From Vreelandella sulfidaeris (GTDB lineage Bacteria; Pseudomonadota; Gammaproteobacteria; Pseudomonadales; Halomonadaceae): a DNA stretch of 64,000 nt. Shown piece by piece: positions 52,909 through 63,894 of this stretch. The position numbers and the translations under genes were made by a program. Positions within the stretch are counted from its first letter, which is position 1. Every line of letters begins with the position of its first letter. Location of the stretch: NCBI GenBank assembly GCA_007182875.1, contig AP019514.1:3472001-3536000 (forward strand), given 5' to 3'. Under the pieces are notes generated by a model. It worked only from the letters and a program-made list of their open reading frames with translations. It was not told where the DNA came from and did no database searches.

Positions 52909-54328
52909 GCTTCCTCCCGCTGCTGGCGTCGCACCGATTGGTCGTAGGCTTGCTCAAAAACTTCCCAAAACAGCTTTTGAAAACCCTGCTGGCGACCAGA
53001 ATTGAGCTCACGGTAATAGTAGTGATACATCTCCCACGCCCAGCCGCCTTCATCTTCAATGCGATTACCGGCACCACGGTAAGCATGGAAACGCTTGAGT
53101 AACGCTTCAGGGGAGAACGCATCAAGTATTGACCCGAGTGCATGACCAATCGCCTCTTCCACAGCAGCTTGATGCTGCCCCTGGTGACGTAAACACTCGG
53201 CTACTGCTTCAGGTGCTGATAAGTGCACCGGGCTACGCTGGGCAGAAAATAGGGTTTCAGCGGTTTCATCGTAGGATTGCCCCAGGCGCAGTGGATTATC
53301 TTCGATTGGCTGTAAACGACGATCACGGAGTGGGTACTTACTGTCATTCTGGGATTGCTGCAGTACCCGTAGGCCATCAATGGTCGCACGCAGGGTTTGC
53401 CCGCCTCTTCTAAGAAAGCCTGCTGCTCCTCGCTATCACGAAAGGGTAAATCGAGACCTAAGCCCCTTAGCAGCGGGTCTGCACCAACATGGCCAAGCGT
53501 TTGTGCTGTCGGCTTCTGCCAGCGATCTTCCAACTGCTCCCCAACCGAGCGCTCCAAATCGTTTATCTGCCGCTCATCCATACCACTGCTCCTCCGCGTT
53601 GCTGTGCCGTTTGGTGTTTTAATGTCAGGTAGGCTTAAGGCTTCATCATGGTGCTCTTGTTGCTGCCACTGCCCACGGTTGTGTAGATAAGCCGGCGCTT
53701 GAGTTTCATGCCTTTGATACGCTTGCTGGCGATGTGAGAGTGTCATCGCCTCTAACGGCTCCATGGTGGGCAGTGACGATTGATTCTCTTCATCTAGTGC
53801 AACCATCGGGTCATGTGCAGTCGAACCCGGCAAAGCTCCACCTAACGCCTCCATCGGATCACCTTTTTCTGCATCGTGATTAAAGGTTTCACCGCCCCGC
53901 ACTGACCAAACAACACCATGGGTTGAGACTTCGTCGTGCTCTTCGTCAATCAGCGTGGCAAGTGAGTGGATGCCAGGCTGCCACGCATGCCGATCTCCGA
54001 GATGGACTTTCAAGCAATATTCGCCGATCAACAGCTCGTCGCCATCGCGTAAAGCTACTTTCCGATGACGCCCAATCGGCAGTGTGGTCCGGTTAATGAA
54101 GGTGTGACCGCTCAGGTCTACCAGGCAGAACTTGCCGTCAATTTTGATAATTTCGGCGTGGCTGGGCCTAATTCGCCCGCTATGATCTTGTAGTAACCAA
54201 TCGTCGTGCTGGCCGCTGCCTAGCGTCCCTCCTTCCTGATGGAAGACAAAGCTACTGGTTGAACGGCCTTCAAGCTGCTCGCTGTTAGTAACTACTAACG
54301 TAATGGCGTCAATTTGATTGTGCTGCAT
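52905..54328 (-). CDS. tagH: T6SS FHA-domain protein (TagH/Fha)
   Basis: Phosphothreonine-recognition regulator of T6SS. FHA domain in about the first 110 residues (GGTLGSGQHDDWLLQDHSGR, RPSHAEI, GDELLIGEY). A long Gln/Glu-rich linker follows, then the VasC-type C-terminal region (APEAVAECLRHQGQHQAAVE; LDAFSPEALLKRFHAYRGAG). A frame change near 53398 and a second near 53225 are corrected; about 475 residues. No Ser/Thr kinase (PpkA) or phosphatase (PppA) gene lies in the cluster, so its input partner, if any, is elsewhere. Confidence 0.88.
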
Positions 54329-54331
54329 GCG

Positions 54332-55304
54332 TTAACTCGTCATCTGTATACGGACACGACGACGAGTGCTGCAGTCATCGTGTTCGGGATCAACAAAAGT
54401 GGTCCATCCAAGTTGGCATGATCCGGCATCGCCTAAACGCATGGGCTTTACTTCACTCTCCAGCAATTCGAGTTCAAGGTCGTAAGCCAAAGGCTCACGC
54501 AAAACAAAGCTGACCAGCGTTTTGAGAGGGCTATGCTCTTCACCATCTGGAAGAAAGTCCCTGAATCGAGCTAGGCTTAAGCCCCGCAAACACAGCGCAA
54601 ACTTGCCGTTCACATCGGCGACACGCTCACCGGCGACCATGTCGCCGCCCAGTGTCATTCCCGAGACGCCCATGCAACTGCGCTGATCAAGAGGAATTTC
54701 TACCCAGCGCTGCACCCACTCTTCTATCTCTACGCGAGCCAAGTCGAAGCAGTGGCCTACAATGCCGCTAACCACATCAGGCGAGCGCGAGCGCCCAGCC
54801 AATAAGCCTGCATAAGCAAGCATTTTGCTCCAGTTGATCGACGTCTCACCGCGCAAATCACTGTCAGCAAGCCCTACCAGCGCGAAGATAGCCGCAGAAA
54901 AACCATCCTTTGCATCATCTTGATAGCGGACATAGTGGCGATATTTACGCCAACTACGATGAACGAGCGTCAGCAGTCGATGGTTAAAGAAGTCGAGGAA
55001 ATCTCCGGCGCTCCCCTCTTGATGAGCTGCGTTATGCGCCAAGGTTTCCAAGTAGTAGCCGGGCAGCGGCGACTGAGCGCCCTACAGGCCAAAAAAACTT
55101 GACTTCCATCTCATACTGGCCCGCTTGCTTTTCTTTCAGAGCCAGCACATCGCTGCCTGGAAACCCTAGCGAAGCCGATGCGGTATAGCGCACCCGCTGA
55201 AATGTAGGCACGCTGCCGCCATGCCGCTGCTCCAAATCATCGTTGTGATGACGGTGCAGAAGCTCTACTAGTTGATAAAACTCGTAGCGTCGTGCTCCCC
55301 GCAT
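54332..55304 (-). CDS. tssG: T6SS baseplate protein TssG
   Basis: Baseplate wedge subunit that pairs with two TssF. From ATG 55304: MRGARRYEFYQLVELLHRHH, then RVRYTASASLGFPGSDVLAL (the family 'F.ps.slsFP..dv' region) and EGSAGDFLDFFNHRLLTLVH, ending VDPEHDDCSTRRRVRIQMTS. A frame change near 55090 splits it; corrected about 324 residues. The open frame continues upstream to 55355, but that part overlaps the end of tssF, so I prefer the internal ATG, 14 bases after the tssF stop. Confidence 0.88.
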
Positions 55305-55318
55305 GACAGGTGCCAGCG

Positions 55319-57077
55319 CTACATCAGGGGCTGCTGCCCCACCTGTAAGGTCCATTGATAGCGCTCTTGGTTATGGCGGTTAATGACATGCAGTTCGTGA
55401 AAGAGTTGATGCTTGCGTAGAGCGAGAAGAAACGCGCCAGCACACTACCAAACAGGTAAAGACTCCCCTCGTCACCGAAGGCTTCTTGATCCAACGTCAT
55501 CACCGAGCGCAGCCCACGTACGGGCAATCCTTTGCGCAACCGGTCAACAGATTGCGTATCAATTTCCAGTATGCCCGATAACCTTTTTTGTGCGATCCGC
55601 TCTGCCTGCCTGTCCACTAGCGCACGGAAATCATAGGCACGCAGCACTGAACACAGCGCATCACGCTCTAGCAGGGAAAGGTAGTTCAGCGATAAATTGG
55701 AAATTAATATCCACAGCAGCCCATCATCGAGGGCAGGTCGTAACACCGGGGTTGGCCGGGTAATATTACGGAACGTTGCGTAAGCCGGACTCTCTTCCGT
55801 AGCCACACATAAGTCGCCAATGGTCAGTCGCTCAGGCAACTCACGATTGCTGCACGTCAGCTGCAGAGAGATCGTTTCACGACGCCCCAGGCAATCGCGT
55901 TCATCACTGCGCACAAACGCGATATCGTGATCAAAGCCATCACTACGCAGGCTCTCGCGCACTCTTATACGAAAGTGGAGCGCTTCTCTTCCCCGGTCTC
56001 GCTCAATTTGATGCTGAAAACTCTCGAAAGGTACGTAGTTGCGCGGCTTCTCCTGCCTCTCTTTACGTCCCCCCCTCTAAATGGCCCTGAACAGTATCAA
56101 CACTAAAAATTTCGTAGTGGGAGGGAGCACGACTGCTAGGCCGTATTCGGTATTCGCTGCGCTCGCCACTTAAATCAATAGGCTCTGCATCGTGCTCGAA
56201 AAGATTAATCGCTGGTGTGCAATAAAGCGCCAAGTGCTCATCCTGCACACGGACATCGGCCGGTAGTGTTCGCGAAAATACAAACCTCAAGGTGACCTTG
56301 CTAGCGGCTCCATCAGGTAGATAGCGGCCGAGTCCAGCCACATCAAAAATGGAAAGCTTCGGAAAGCAGAGATACTCCTGCAGAATGCGGTACCCTTGAT
56401 GAACATTCTGCGGATAAGGTAAGAGCGCCTGATCGCGCTCGAACCCTACTACGTTAAGCGCATTTGCAGGTAACCGCTGTGTTTGACCATCAACCTCGAG
56501 CTCCAAGCTTGCCAGGTAATGGCTCATCCATAGATACAGCGTGCGCGCAGTGTAACTATCGCCCCTAAATGCAAACGCAATGAGTCGATACCCATGGTAT
56601 TCATCGGCTGATCACTGCGAACCTCCATCGTTAGCTCAACGATCGAGGATTCCCGCGTATGTTGTGCAACAACCCCTATCGGCGCCAACGGATAGAGCGT
56701 AACATCATGGCAAGTGCGAAACAGGCATGGCGTGCCCTCTACCGGCTCACTGGCAAGCTCCGTTCCACGCTCAACCCGCTGTTGCTGGCTCAACGAGTAC
56801 CAACTGGGGTAAACTGCACCACCGTCATGCTAGGCACTGGGCGAAGGTAATTCGGCCACAGCATGCTGATTAAAGAGTGAGTGAGCTCTGGAAAATCATC
56901 CTCGACTTTTTCCCGCATACGACCTGTTAGAAAGGCAAACCCTTCTAATAGCCGCTCGACGTCAGGATCCGTGCTGCGCTCAGATAAAAGCGGCTTAAAC
57001 CGGGATTTGCATCAGCAAACTCTCGGCCCTGGCGCTTTAAAAAATTAAGCTCGTCTCGATAGTAGCGATTCAGCATT
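55319..57077 (-). CDS. tssF: T6SS baseplate protein TssF
   Basis: Wedge component of the T6SS baseplate. The N-terminus MLNRYYRDELNFLKRQGREF is the family hallmark, followed by RLLEGFAFLTGRMREKVEDD, FPELTHSLISMLWPNYLRPV and PVGTSLSQQQ across frame breaks. Middle: LFRTCHDVTLYPLAPIGV and EYLCFPKLSIFDVAGL. C-terminus: GLPVRGLRSVMTLDQEAF and LFGSVLARFFSLYASINSF, ending QVGQQPLM. At least five one-base breaks (near 57005, 56540, 56070, 55970 and 55385) are corrected to about 585 residues. Confidence 0.9.
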
Positions 57078-57094
57078 CGTGCCTCTCAGGCCTA

Positions 57095-57541
57095 TCAGTT
57101 GAGACACTGATAACGCTTGTTGTTTAGCAACAAATCGATCGTCGCCTGTGTGTTTTCTCTACCCAAAGCGACAGTGGCATGCACTTGAAAGCGCAGCTGC
57201 AACGGGTCGCCATGGTTAGGTAAAGACGCCACGTCCACACGTTTGACTCGGGGCTCATAACGCTCAATGCACTGACAAATGGCCTGTTGAATATTGCGCT
57301 CCAAGTCCAGCACACCAATCGTTGCATCGTTAAAGTCGAGTAAGCCTAAGTCCGGCGCGCATGCACTGTTACCAGGATGGCTATTGAGCAATTCAACCAA
57401 GTGGCGTTTGATTGACTCGACTACCTCTGTCACCCCATCAGCATCCTTTCGCAACGCGGACTGGCGAGGCTCGGCAAGCCGTTCAAATAAGCGGCTTCCC
57501 AAGAACTCACTCCCCAGCAACCCACTGCCATCTGTTGTCAT
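57095..57541 (-). CDS. tssE: T6SS baseplate protein TssE (gp25-like)
   Basis: Small baseplate component homologous to phage gp25, which starts sheath polymerisation. The 148-residue protein is intact: SRLFERLAEPRQSAL, ESIKRHLVELLNSHPGNSAC and DLGLLDFNDATIGVLDLERN, then IERYEPRVKRVDV. Length and order match the family. It sits between tssC (12-base gap) and tssF (17-base gap). Confidence 0.94.
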   Translation of the reverse strand: MTTDGSGLLGSEFLGSRLFERLAEPRQSALRKDADGVTEVVESIKRHLVELLNSHPGNSACAPDLGLLDFNDATIGVLDLERNIQQAICQCIERYEPRVKRVDVASLPNHGDPLQLRFQVHATVALGRENTQATIDLLLNNKRYQCLN

Positions 57542-57553
57542 GATTGCCGCCCT

Positions 57554-59031
57554 TTACTCTTTATCGAGACGACCAACCAGCGAGAGCTCAAAGTTGGCAC
57601 CCATATATTTGAAGTGCGGGCGAACAGCCATAGAAACCTGATACCAGCCTGGATCACCCTCGACATCAGACACTTGAATAGAGGCGGCGCGAAGTGGGCG
57701 ACGGCTACGCACATCTGCTGGTGGGTTTTCTTGATCTGCAACGTATTGGCGAATCCAGGCATTGAGCTCACGTTCGAGATCCTGACGCTCTTTCCATGAG
57801 CCAATCTGCTCTCGCTGAAGCACTTTTACGTAGTGCGCCAAGCGGTTAATGATGAACATGTAGGGAAGCTGAGTACCCAGCTTGAAGTTAGTCTCAGCAG
57901 CTTTACCTTCAGCCGTATTTGGAAAGACCTTAGGTTTTGAACAGAGTTGGCTGAGAAGAAGGCAGCATTATCACTACCCTTTCGCATAGTTAATGAAATG
58001 AAGCCCTCTTCGGCCATTTCAAATTCGCGGCGGTCAGTAATGAGTACTTCGGTAGGAATTTTAGCTTGCAACTGGCCGAATGCTTCGTAGGTATGTACGG
58101 GTAAGTTTTCAACGGCGCCACCACTTTGTGGGCCAATGATATTGGGGCACCAGCGATACTTGGCAAAGCTATCGGTTAAGCGCTCCGCTAATAAGTAAGC
58201 GGTATTCCCCACAAATAGTGCTCATGCTTTTCACTTACATTTTCGCGGTAGTTAAACGTTTTAATCGGGTTTTCTATCGGGTCATAAGGTGTACGCAGTA
58301 AGAAGCGTGGCGCTGTTAAGCCAAGGTAACGGGCATCTTCTGACTCACGGAGGCTACGCCAACGAGCGTATTTTGGCCCTTCAAAATAGCCTTGAAGTCT
58401 TTAATGTTTGGCAGCTCTTCAAAGCTCTCAATGCCAAAAGGCGGGCGCAACAGAGGACATAAAGGGCGCATGGGCCATCGCTCCCACGGCTGCCGAATGT
58501 TGCAATAACTTCATGTCAGGGGTAGAGGGGCGAAAAATCGTAATGACCGATGATGCCTGCTACCGGTTCTCCGCCAAACTGACCGTAACCTGCGTTATAA
58601 ACATGATGGTAAAGACCGCTCTGACTAATCTCAGGCGCAAACTCAAAATCTTCCAGCAGCTCCTGCTTGGTGGCATGCAACACATCAAGCTTAATGTTTT
58701 CGCGAAAATCAGTACGATCAACCAGTAATTTCAAGCCTCGCCAAGCCGACTCTAACTGTTGAAAATTTGTTTCGTGCAAAACTTCATCTACTTGATGGCT
58801 GATTTTGCGATCCAGCTCGACAATCATGTTATCAACGAGTGATTTGTTAACCTTTGGAGCCGCATCATCTCCATTAAGCAGTTCTGCGATGAAAGCCGCC
58901 ACACCCTGCTTGGCAACATCGTAGCCCTCATCAGCAGGCGCCATACGTGTTTGCGCCATTACCTGATCAAGCAAAGAGATTTCTGCTTCCGTCTCTGCCG
59001 CTGTGTTCTGTTGCTTTGCTGTCTTGCTCAT
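57554..59031 (-). CDS. tssC: T6SS contractile sheath large subunit TssC (VipB)
   Basis: Forms the contractile sheath with TssB. N-terminus to about residue 170: NFQQLESAWRGLKLLVDRTD and ILGHYDF-type sequence (GIIGHYDFSP). Middle: LGLTAPRFLLRTPYDPIENP and YLWGNTAYLLAERLTDSFAK. C-terminus: LPYMFIINRLAHYVKVLQRE and FELSLVGRLDKE. Frame breaks near 58525, 58395, 58215 and 57935 are corrected to about 495 residues, the normal size. It follows tssB by 56 bases. Confidence 0.94.
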
Positions 59032-59087
59032 AGCTGTGCCTCAAGTCCGCTGATCTGCAATAAAAAAACGCTGCCAATAGAGAGGAG

Positions 59088-59590
59088 TTATTTGCCTTTA
59101 TCAACATCCAGTAATGCCAGCTCATTCAACAACTGCTGGCGGGCATCGTCGTTTTCTAGCAGTTTTGTAGCCGATCTCGGAAAGCAGGCACATTGCCCAG
59201 CGGCCCCTTCAAAGCAACTAGAGCCTCACGCAATTCCACTAGCTTGCGCAATTCAGGCACCTGTTTTGCAACAGCATCAGGAGAGAAGTCTTCGAGTGAG
59301 CGGAAGGAAAGATTGACCGCAATATCTGTTGACTCATCGCTTTCCTCAAGGCGATTGGGCACCGCAGTTTGTAGGCTTAACCCTGCCTCGCGCATCACCG
59401 ACTGAAAGTTGTTTTTATCAACAGAAACAGATTGACGCTCCTCGATAGGTGTCTCTTCCTCCCCCCCTTTAAAATCCCCTACCACCAATAGCTTTAAAGG
59501 CAATTCAGTATCAGCCTGCTGATCACCGGTAGCGGGTACATACTTAATATTGATGCGTTCTTTCGGCGCAACGGTTCCTTGCTTAGCCAT
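59088..59590 (-). CDS. tssB: T6SS contractile sheath small subunit TssB (VipA)
   Basis: First gene of the main T6SS operon. From ATG 59590: MAKQGTVAPKERINIKYVPA, then ELPLKLLVVGDFKGGEEETP and VNLSFRSLEDFSPDAVAKQV, all family hallmarks. A frame change near 59160 (one T missing) restores the end RDRLQKLLENDDARQQLLNE; about 167 residues. A longer upstream frame (to 59620) is less likely because VipA proteins begin at the MAK position. Confidence 0.93.
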
Positions 59591-59821
59591 GATAGTTAGC
59601 CCTGAAGAGAGATGTATCAATGTAACCGTGAATGGTTCTCAATCCCGGGAAGGTAACGAATTATGAAAAACTAAGCCAAGCGGCCTCTATTACTAATAAG
59701 CACCGGAATTTTTCTCCTTTATAATCCCCATCATCGATTTTTTTTTTATTTTCTGCATTTTTAGGCGAAATTAACGGAATATAGGGCAAAATAATCAGCA
59801 CATTATATGCTAATTATAATT

Positions 59822-59839
59822 TGTAAGATATTTCTTACA
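59822..59839. repeat. Inverted repeat in the tssB-hcp control region
   Basis: TGTAAGATA followed by TTTCTTACA forms an 18-base near-perfect palindrome with one mismatch. It could be an operator for a dimeric regulator or a weak hairpin; nothing follows it that looks like a terminator. Confidence 0.35.
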
Positions 59840-60161
59840 GTTTCTATCGGCAATCTCTTAAGATTATTGACAGAAATAACGCACAAAGAATTTTTAAAAA
59901 GCGATCAGACACGAAGAATGCGAGTTATTAATGTAATAACTTCAGCTTAAAAACTAACCACAAGAGTAGCTTTGTTACCAACTGAAACTTAAGGAAAGTC
60001 TTTCTTTATCAATTAAGTCACTCAATTATATTTAAAGTAAGTAAGCAAATGGTTGCCCAACAAGCGAGTAGTTGCTTAAGTCAGGCAATTTATTGCCTAA
60101 TAAAAATTAATATATAAAATTAAAAAATTAAATCACTGAAAGCTAAGGTAAAAAAAAAAGG

Positions 60162-60177
60162 TGGCATATTACTTGCT
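60162..60177 (+). promoter_or_regulatory. Sigma-54 promoter of hcp
   Basis: TGGCAT (60162-60167), five bases, TTGCT (60173-60177) fits the RpoN consensus TGGCAC-N5-TTGCW with one mismatch; the invariant GG and GC are present at the right spacing. Transcription would start near 60188, 44 bases before the hcp ATG. The cluster encodes the matching activator, VasH. Confidence 0.75.
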
Positions 60178-60231
60178 CTAATTAGGGGTGTCCATACGAC
60201 ATCACTAACTATTTCACTCAAGGAGCAGACC

Positions 60232-60749
60232 ATGCCAACACCATGTTATATCAGCATTGAAGGCCAAACTCAGGGCAACATCACGGCAGGCGCCTTCACC
60301 CCTGATTCGGTGGGTAATATCTACGTTGAAGGTCATGAAGACCAAATGCTGGTGCAGGAATTCAAGCATGTTGTTACCGTACCGACTGATCCTCAGTCTG
60401 GTCAGCCATCCGGTCAGCGCGCTCACAAACCCTTTATCTTTACTGTTGCCCTGAATAAATCAGTGCCATTGATGTATAACTCACTTGCCTCTGGCGAGAT
60501 GCTGCCCAATGTTGAGCTGAAGTGGTACCGCACTTCTGTCGAAGGTAAGCAGGAACACTTTTCACCACTACATTGACGGATGCCACTATCGTTGATATCA
60601 ACCTGCGCATGCCGCACGCCCAAGACATCAATAAATCTGAGTTCACACAATTGATGGATGTGTCGCTAGCTTACCGTAAGATTGATTGGGAACACACGGT
60701 GGCAGGAACTTCCGGTTCGGATGATTGGCGCGCCCCGATTGAAGGTTAA
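60232..60749 (+). CDS. hcp: T6SS tube protein Hcp
   Basis: Hexameric ring protein of the T6SS inner tube and also a carrier of small effectors. MPTPCYISIEGQTQGNITAG, VEGHEDQMLVQEFKHVV, QRAHKPFIFTVALNKSVPLM and VELKWYRTSVEGKQEHFF are all Hcp1-type; the C-terminal part reads TDATIVDINLRMPHAQD and AYRKIDWEHTVAGTSGSDDW. One frame change near 60562 (a T missing from a run) is corrected; 172 residues, normal. GGAG lies upstream of the ATG. It is alone on its transcript, ending at a strong hairpin. Confidence 0.95.
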
Positions 60750-60796
60750 GTTATCGCTAAATCCCTAGGTGATGCCTGAAATATAGGCTAGAAACA

Positions 60797-60829
60797 AACG
60801 AAGCCCTTTCCAACCGGAAGGGCTTCGTT
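60797..60829. terminator. Terminator hairpin between hcp and trpS
   Basis: A perfect 12-bp stem (60797-60808 with 60818-60829) lies between the convergent hcp and trpS genes, with a modest T-rich tail on both strands. It probably serves both. Confidence 0.8.
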
Positions 60830-60884
60830 GTTTACTGTCTCGTTACTGCCTTATCGCTCTTGATACAGAGGCAGAGGCCAAGTT

Positions 60885-61905
60885 CTAAACAAACCGCCCC
60901 AGGCCAACAGCTGAGCGCAAGCGATCCATTGTTACGGCGGCTTCTTCCCGTGCCCGCTCCGCGCCTTTCTGCAAAACCGCCTCAATATGGGCTGGGTCTT
61001 CCATGAGTGCATTATAGCGTTCACGCGGAGCGCTCAAGTGTGCATTCAGGTATTCAAATACCAAGTTCTTTGCATCGCCCCAGCCAATACCATCGGCATA
61101 CTGTTGGCGCAGGCTTTCGGTTTCTGCCGAGGTCGCAAAGGCTGAGTAAATTTGGAACAGTGTGCAGCTATCGGGGTCTTTTGGCTCACCTGGTTCCAGC
61201 GAGTTCGTTTTGATTTTACGCACCAGCTTTTGCAGTTTTTCTCAGAGGCAAAGAGCGGGATCGTATTGTCATAGCTTTTGGACATCTTGCGCCCGTCCAA
61301 GCCATTCAGAAGCTGTACTTTATCGTCAACGACGGCTTCCGGGAGGACAAAATGCTGACCCTTGTAGAGGTGATTAAAGCGCCCGGCGATATCGCGAGCC
61401 ATCTCAATATGCTGAATCTGGTCACGCCCTACCGGCACCTTGTTGGCGTTAAACATTAAAATGTCTGCAGCCATCAGCACTGGGTAACCAAACAAGCCCA
61501 TTGTAATGCCTTTGTCTGGGTCTTGGTTTTCTGCTTCTTCGTTCTCAGCCACCGCTGCTTTATAAGCATGGGCGCGGTTCATCAAGCCTTTGGCGCACAC
61601 GCAGGAGAGCATCCAGGTGAGCTCGGGAATTTCTGGAATATCCGATTGGCGATAGAAAATGGCATTGTCGGTATCCAGCCCCAATGCCAGCCAAGTGGCA
61701 GCAATTTCCAAGCGAGATTCCTGCACACGCTTCGGGTCTGGGCACTTAATTAAGGCGTGATAGTCAGCCAAAAGTAAAACGACTGAACATTGGGGTCCTG
61801 GCTTGCCTCAATGGCAGGCTTGATCGCTCCAATATAGTTGCCTAGATGGGGCGTGCCGGTAGTGGTGATGCCGGTAAGGACGCGGGTTTTGGCGGTTTGA
61901 CTCAT
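60885..61905 (-). CDS. trpS: Tryptophanyl-tRNA synthetase
   Basis: Class I aminoacyl-tRNA synthetase charging tRNA-Trp. From ATG 61905: [20 protein letters not shown] carries the HIGH-type motif; the KMSKS loop is intact in [12 protein letters not shown]. Other landmarks: [18 protein letters not shown] and the C-terminal [15 protein letters not shown] region. Frame changes near 61770 and 61245 (run errors) are corrected to about 337 residues, normal for bacterial TrpS. An essential gene with two breaks supports the error explanation. Upstream, convergent spacing to the pilin genes on the same strand is 80 bases. Confidence 0.94.
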
Positions 61906-61985
61906 GGTTTTCAGGCTCTTAATCAAATACCGCTATGATAACGCGCCCCTGGGCTGTGGCGAATGGCGGTTTATCAATCATAGAG

Positions 61986-63415
61986 CTACTCAATCACTAC
62001 CCATTCTACTTCACTTTCTTCATTACTATCCCCAGAAGCTTGATCTACTTCAAAGCTACCTTCACCTATAATTCTGCCTGCCCCACTCACTGTTACCCTA
62101 TTTCCCCAAACAGCCCCTCTCAAACCACCGCTACCACTAATATCCACGTTCGCATATGGAGCATAAATCATTGCCATCACTTGTGAGGAGCCATTAATAA
62201 TTACATTCCTATCGTTAGGCCCTCTGTTTTCCTTAACAGAATAAATCATGAACTTTGGTTTACCGTTTTCAATTACTTGCAAGTCTTGCATTTGAAGAGC
62301 TTTCCATATAAGTATTTCCAGTAACGATAACTGTCAAGCTACTATTAGCGTCAAATGTCAGCCCTTTCCTCCACCTCCTCCAAGTCTCAAATCTCCGTCC
62401 ACTATCAACACCACATTTTCGCCACCAGTTACGTTCAAACTGCCATTGGTAAGATTAAAGTTTTTCGTTCTAATAACAGGCGCATCATTTTTGAGGCTTG
62501 GGATATCAGACATGTCATAATTCATGGCTTCCGCCATTATCTGATAGTCCTGCACATTATATGATTGATCATAAGCAACTAAGCCATTTTGACTAATCGC
62601 TGCATCAACAAGCGGATACGAACCAACAAGAATATTTTGATAGGCAAAGGGACTTTTGGTTAAGGCTATCGTTTGTTGATCAATCCTTTGTATAATTCTT
62701 TTATATTGAATGGATCATCGATATTAGGACCTAAGCTTACACTCTCATTATAATTTTCAGCCTGCTCAACATCCCACCAGTCTGGATAAACAATATTTCC
62801 TCCAGCATCTATTGAATCTGGTGAAGTGGCTCCTCCACTTATTTCCACATTACCGCTTGTTACAATGCCACCAGAAACTCTCGCACTTCCCGTTAAAGAG
62901 ACCCCACCATTTCCAGCGGTAATAGCGCTTTTACCGACATTAACAGGACCATCGTCTTCTGGTGGGATAGAGGTGCTTTCTTTTCTACAATAGCAAGAAA
63001 AGCAATAGCGATATAATCATCAATATTACCGCTTGGCATATCGCGCACTTGACCAATTACTAAGTCGGCATTTCTACCATCCTCTTGCAAACAGCCACCG
63101 TGATAATAGCCTATGATCGAATTTTCGTTATAGCTTTCAATCTTTTGAAATCAGAAAACCGGTCTTTTCGTTAATTCTTTCTCTCAAATCAGAACAAGAT
63201 ATAGCGCTAGAATCAGGATACTTATTATAACTATCTTCTTTAATACGCTCCGCTGCCCCATACTCAGCTGCCATCTGTGCAATGATCGTAGCCCTATAAT
63301 TACCCGCTAAACGCTCATCAATCAACGCGCTCTGCATGCCTGACATGCCTAACATTAGCGCGCCAGCGAGCAGTGCCATAACAATCACTAATGCTGCACC
63401 TTGCTGCTGTTTCAT
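61986..63415 (-). CDS. PilX-like pilus assembly protein with extended C-terminal domain
   Basis: The N-terminus is PilX-type: MKQQQGAALVIVMALLAGAL, a hydrophobic helix, then LIDERLAGNYRATIIAQMAA with the family E-R-x-A-G-N pattern. Behind it a long polar domain (NIVYPDWWDVEQAENYNESV; NLTNGSLNVTGGENVVLIVD; MIYAPYANVDISGSGGLRGA; VTVSGAGRIIGEGSF) resembles the beta-solenoid-like domain found in some long PilX-type proteins. Several frame breaks (near 63145, 62960, 62880, 62695 and 62360) split it; corrected about 475 residues. ATGA overlap with the pilW-like gene. No pilY1 or pilE follows within the window. Confidence 0.75.
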
Positions 63416-63894
63416 GAAGTAGGCTCTTCTGGTGAGATCGCTTTATTTCGCTCGCTGATGGTAAAGGTAATTTGATCGCACGTGGCATCCACACCTTCTC
63501 GGCAATCACCAATGGCCAATGTGACTATATGAGACACACCATCACCAATGGATTCAGAAAGCGTCGGACAGGCTGTCTCTTCATCAACTTGGGCAAGATC
63601 AACTATTGGTTGGCTTTGAGCCTCATCCTGCAGAACACAGTAATGACGCGTACCGCTATCAGAGCTTCGCTCATCTGCGACGATAGCGTAGTTACCAATA
63701 TTTCCTTTCCGACCCGCTTCAGTCAGAGTGCTTACCGCAAAATTAATGTCTCTTGTTTACGACTGACCTTGTCAACGGTTTGAAACGTTTGAAAAGTCGT
63801 TAAAAAGTTGACCAGCCCCAGGATAATCACTGTGCCGATGGCCATTGCTACCATTAGCTCCACTAGGGTAAACCCGCCTTGGCGCTGTTTCATT
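63412..63894 (-). CDS. PilW-like minor prepilin
   Basis: Type IV pilus minor pilin. Class III leader with cleavage after Gly in MKQRQGG|FTLVELMVAM and Glu5 of the mature protein, then the PilW-like stretch NFLTTFQTFQTVDKVSRKQE. One frame change near 63745 leads into VSTLTEAGRKGNIGNYAIVA and a C-terminal part with two Cys (DCREGVDATCDQITFTISER). About 160 residues corrected, shorter than typical PilW. Start overlaps the upstream pilin stop (TAATG). Confidence 0.8.

Larger units (their letters stand above)
59591..60231. promoter_or_regulatory. AT-rich divergent control region between tssB and hcp
   Basis: About 640 bases without a gene and strikingly richer in A and T than the rest of the window, with several A and T runs (for example 59741-59752 and 60151-60160). 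It must carry the promoters of the main T6SS operon (leftward) and hcp (rightward). AT-rich stretches like this are typical targets of H-NS-type silencers, and bending sites are likely, but no such protein is encoded here. The identified elements are listed separately. Confidence 0.6.
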
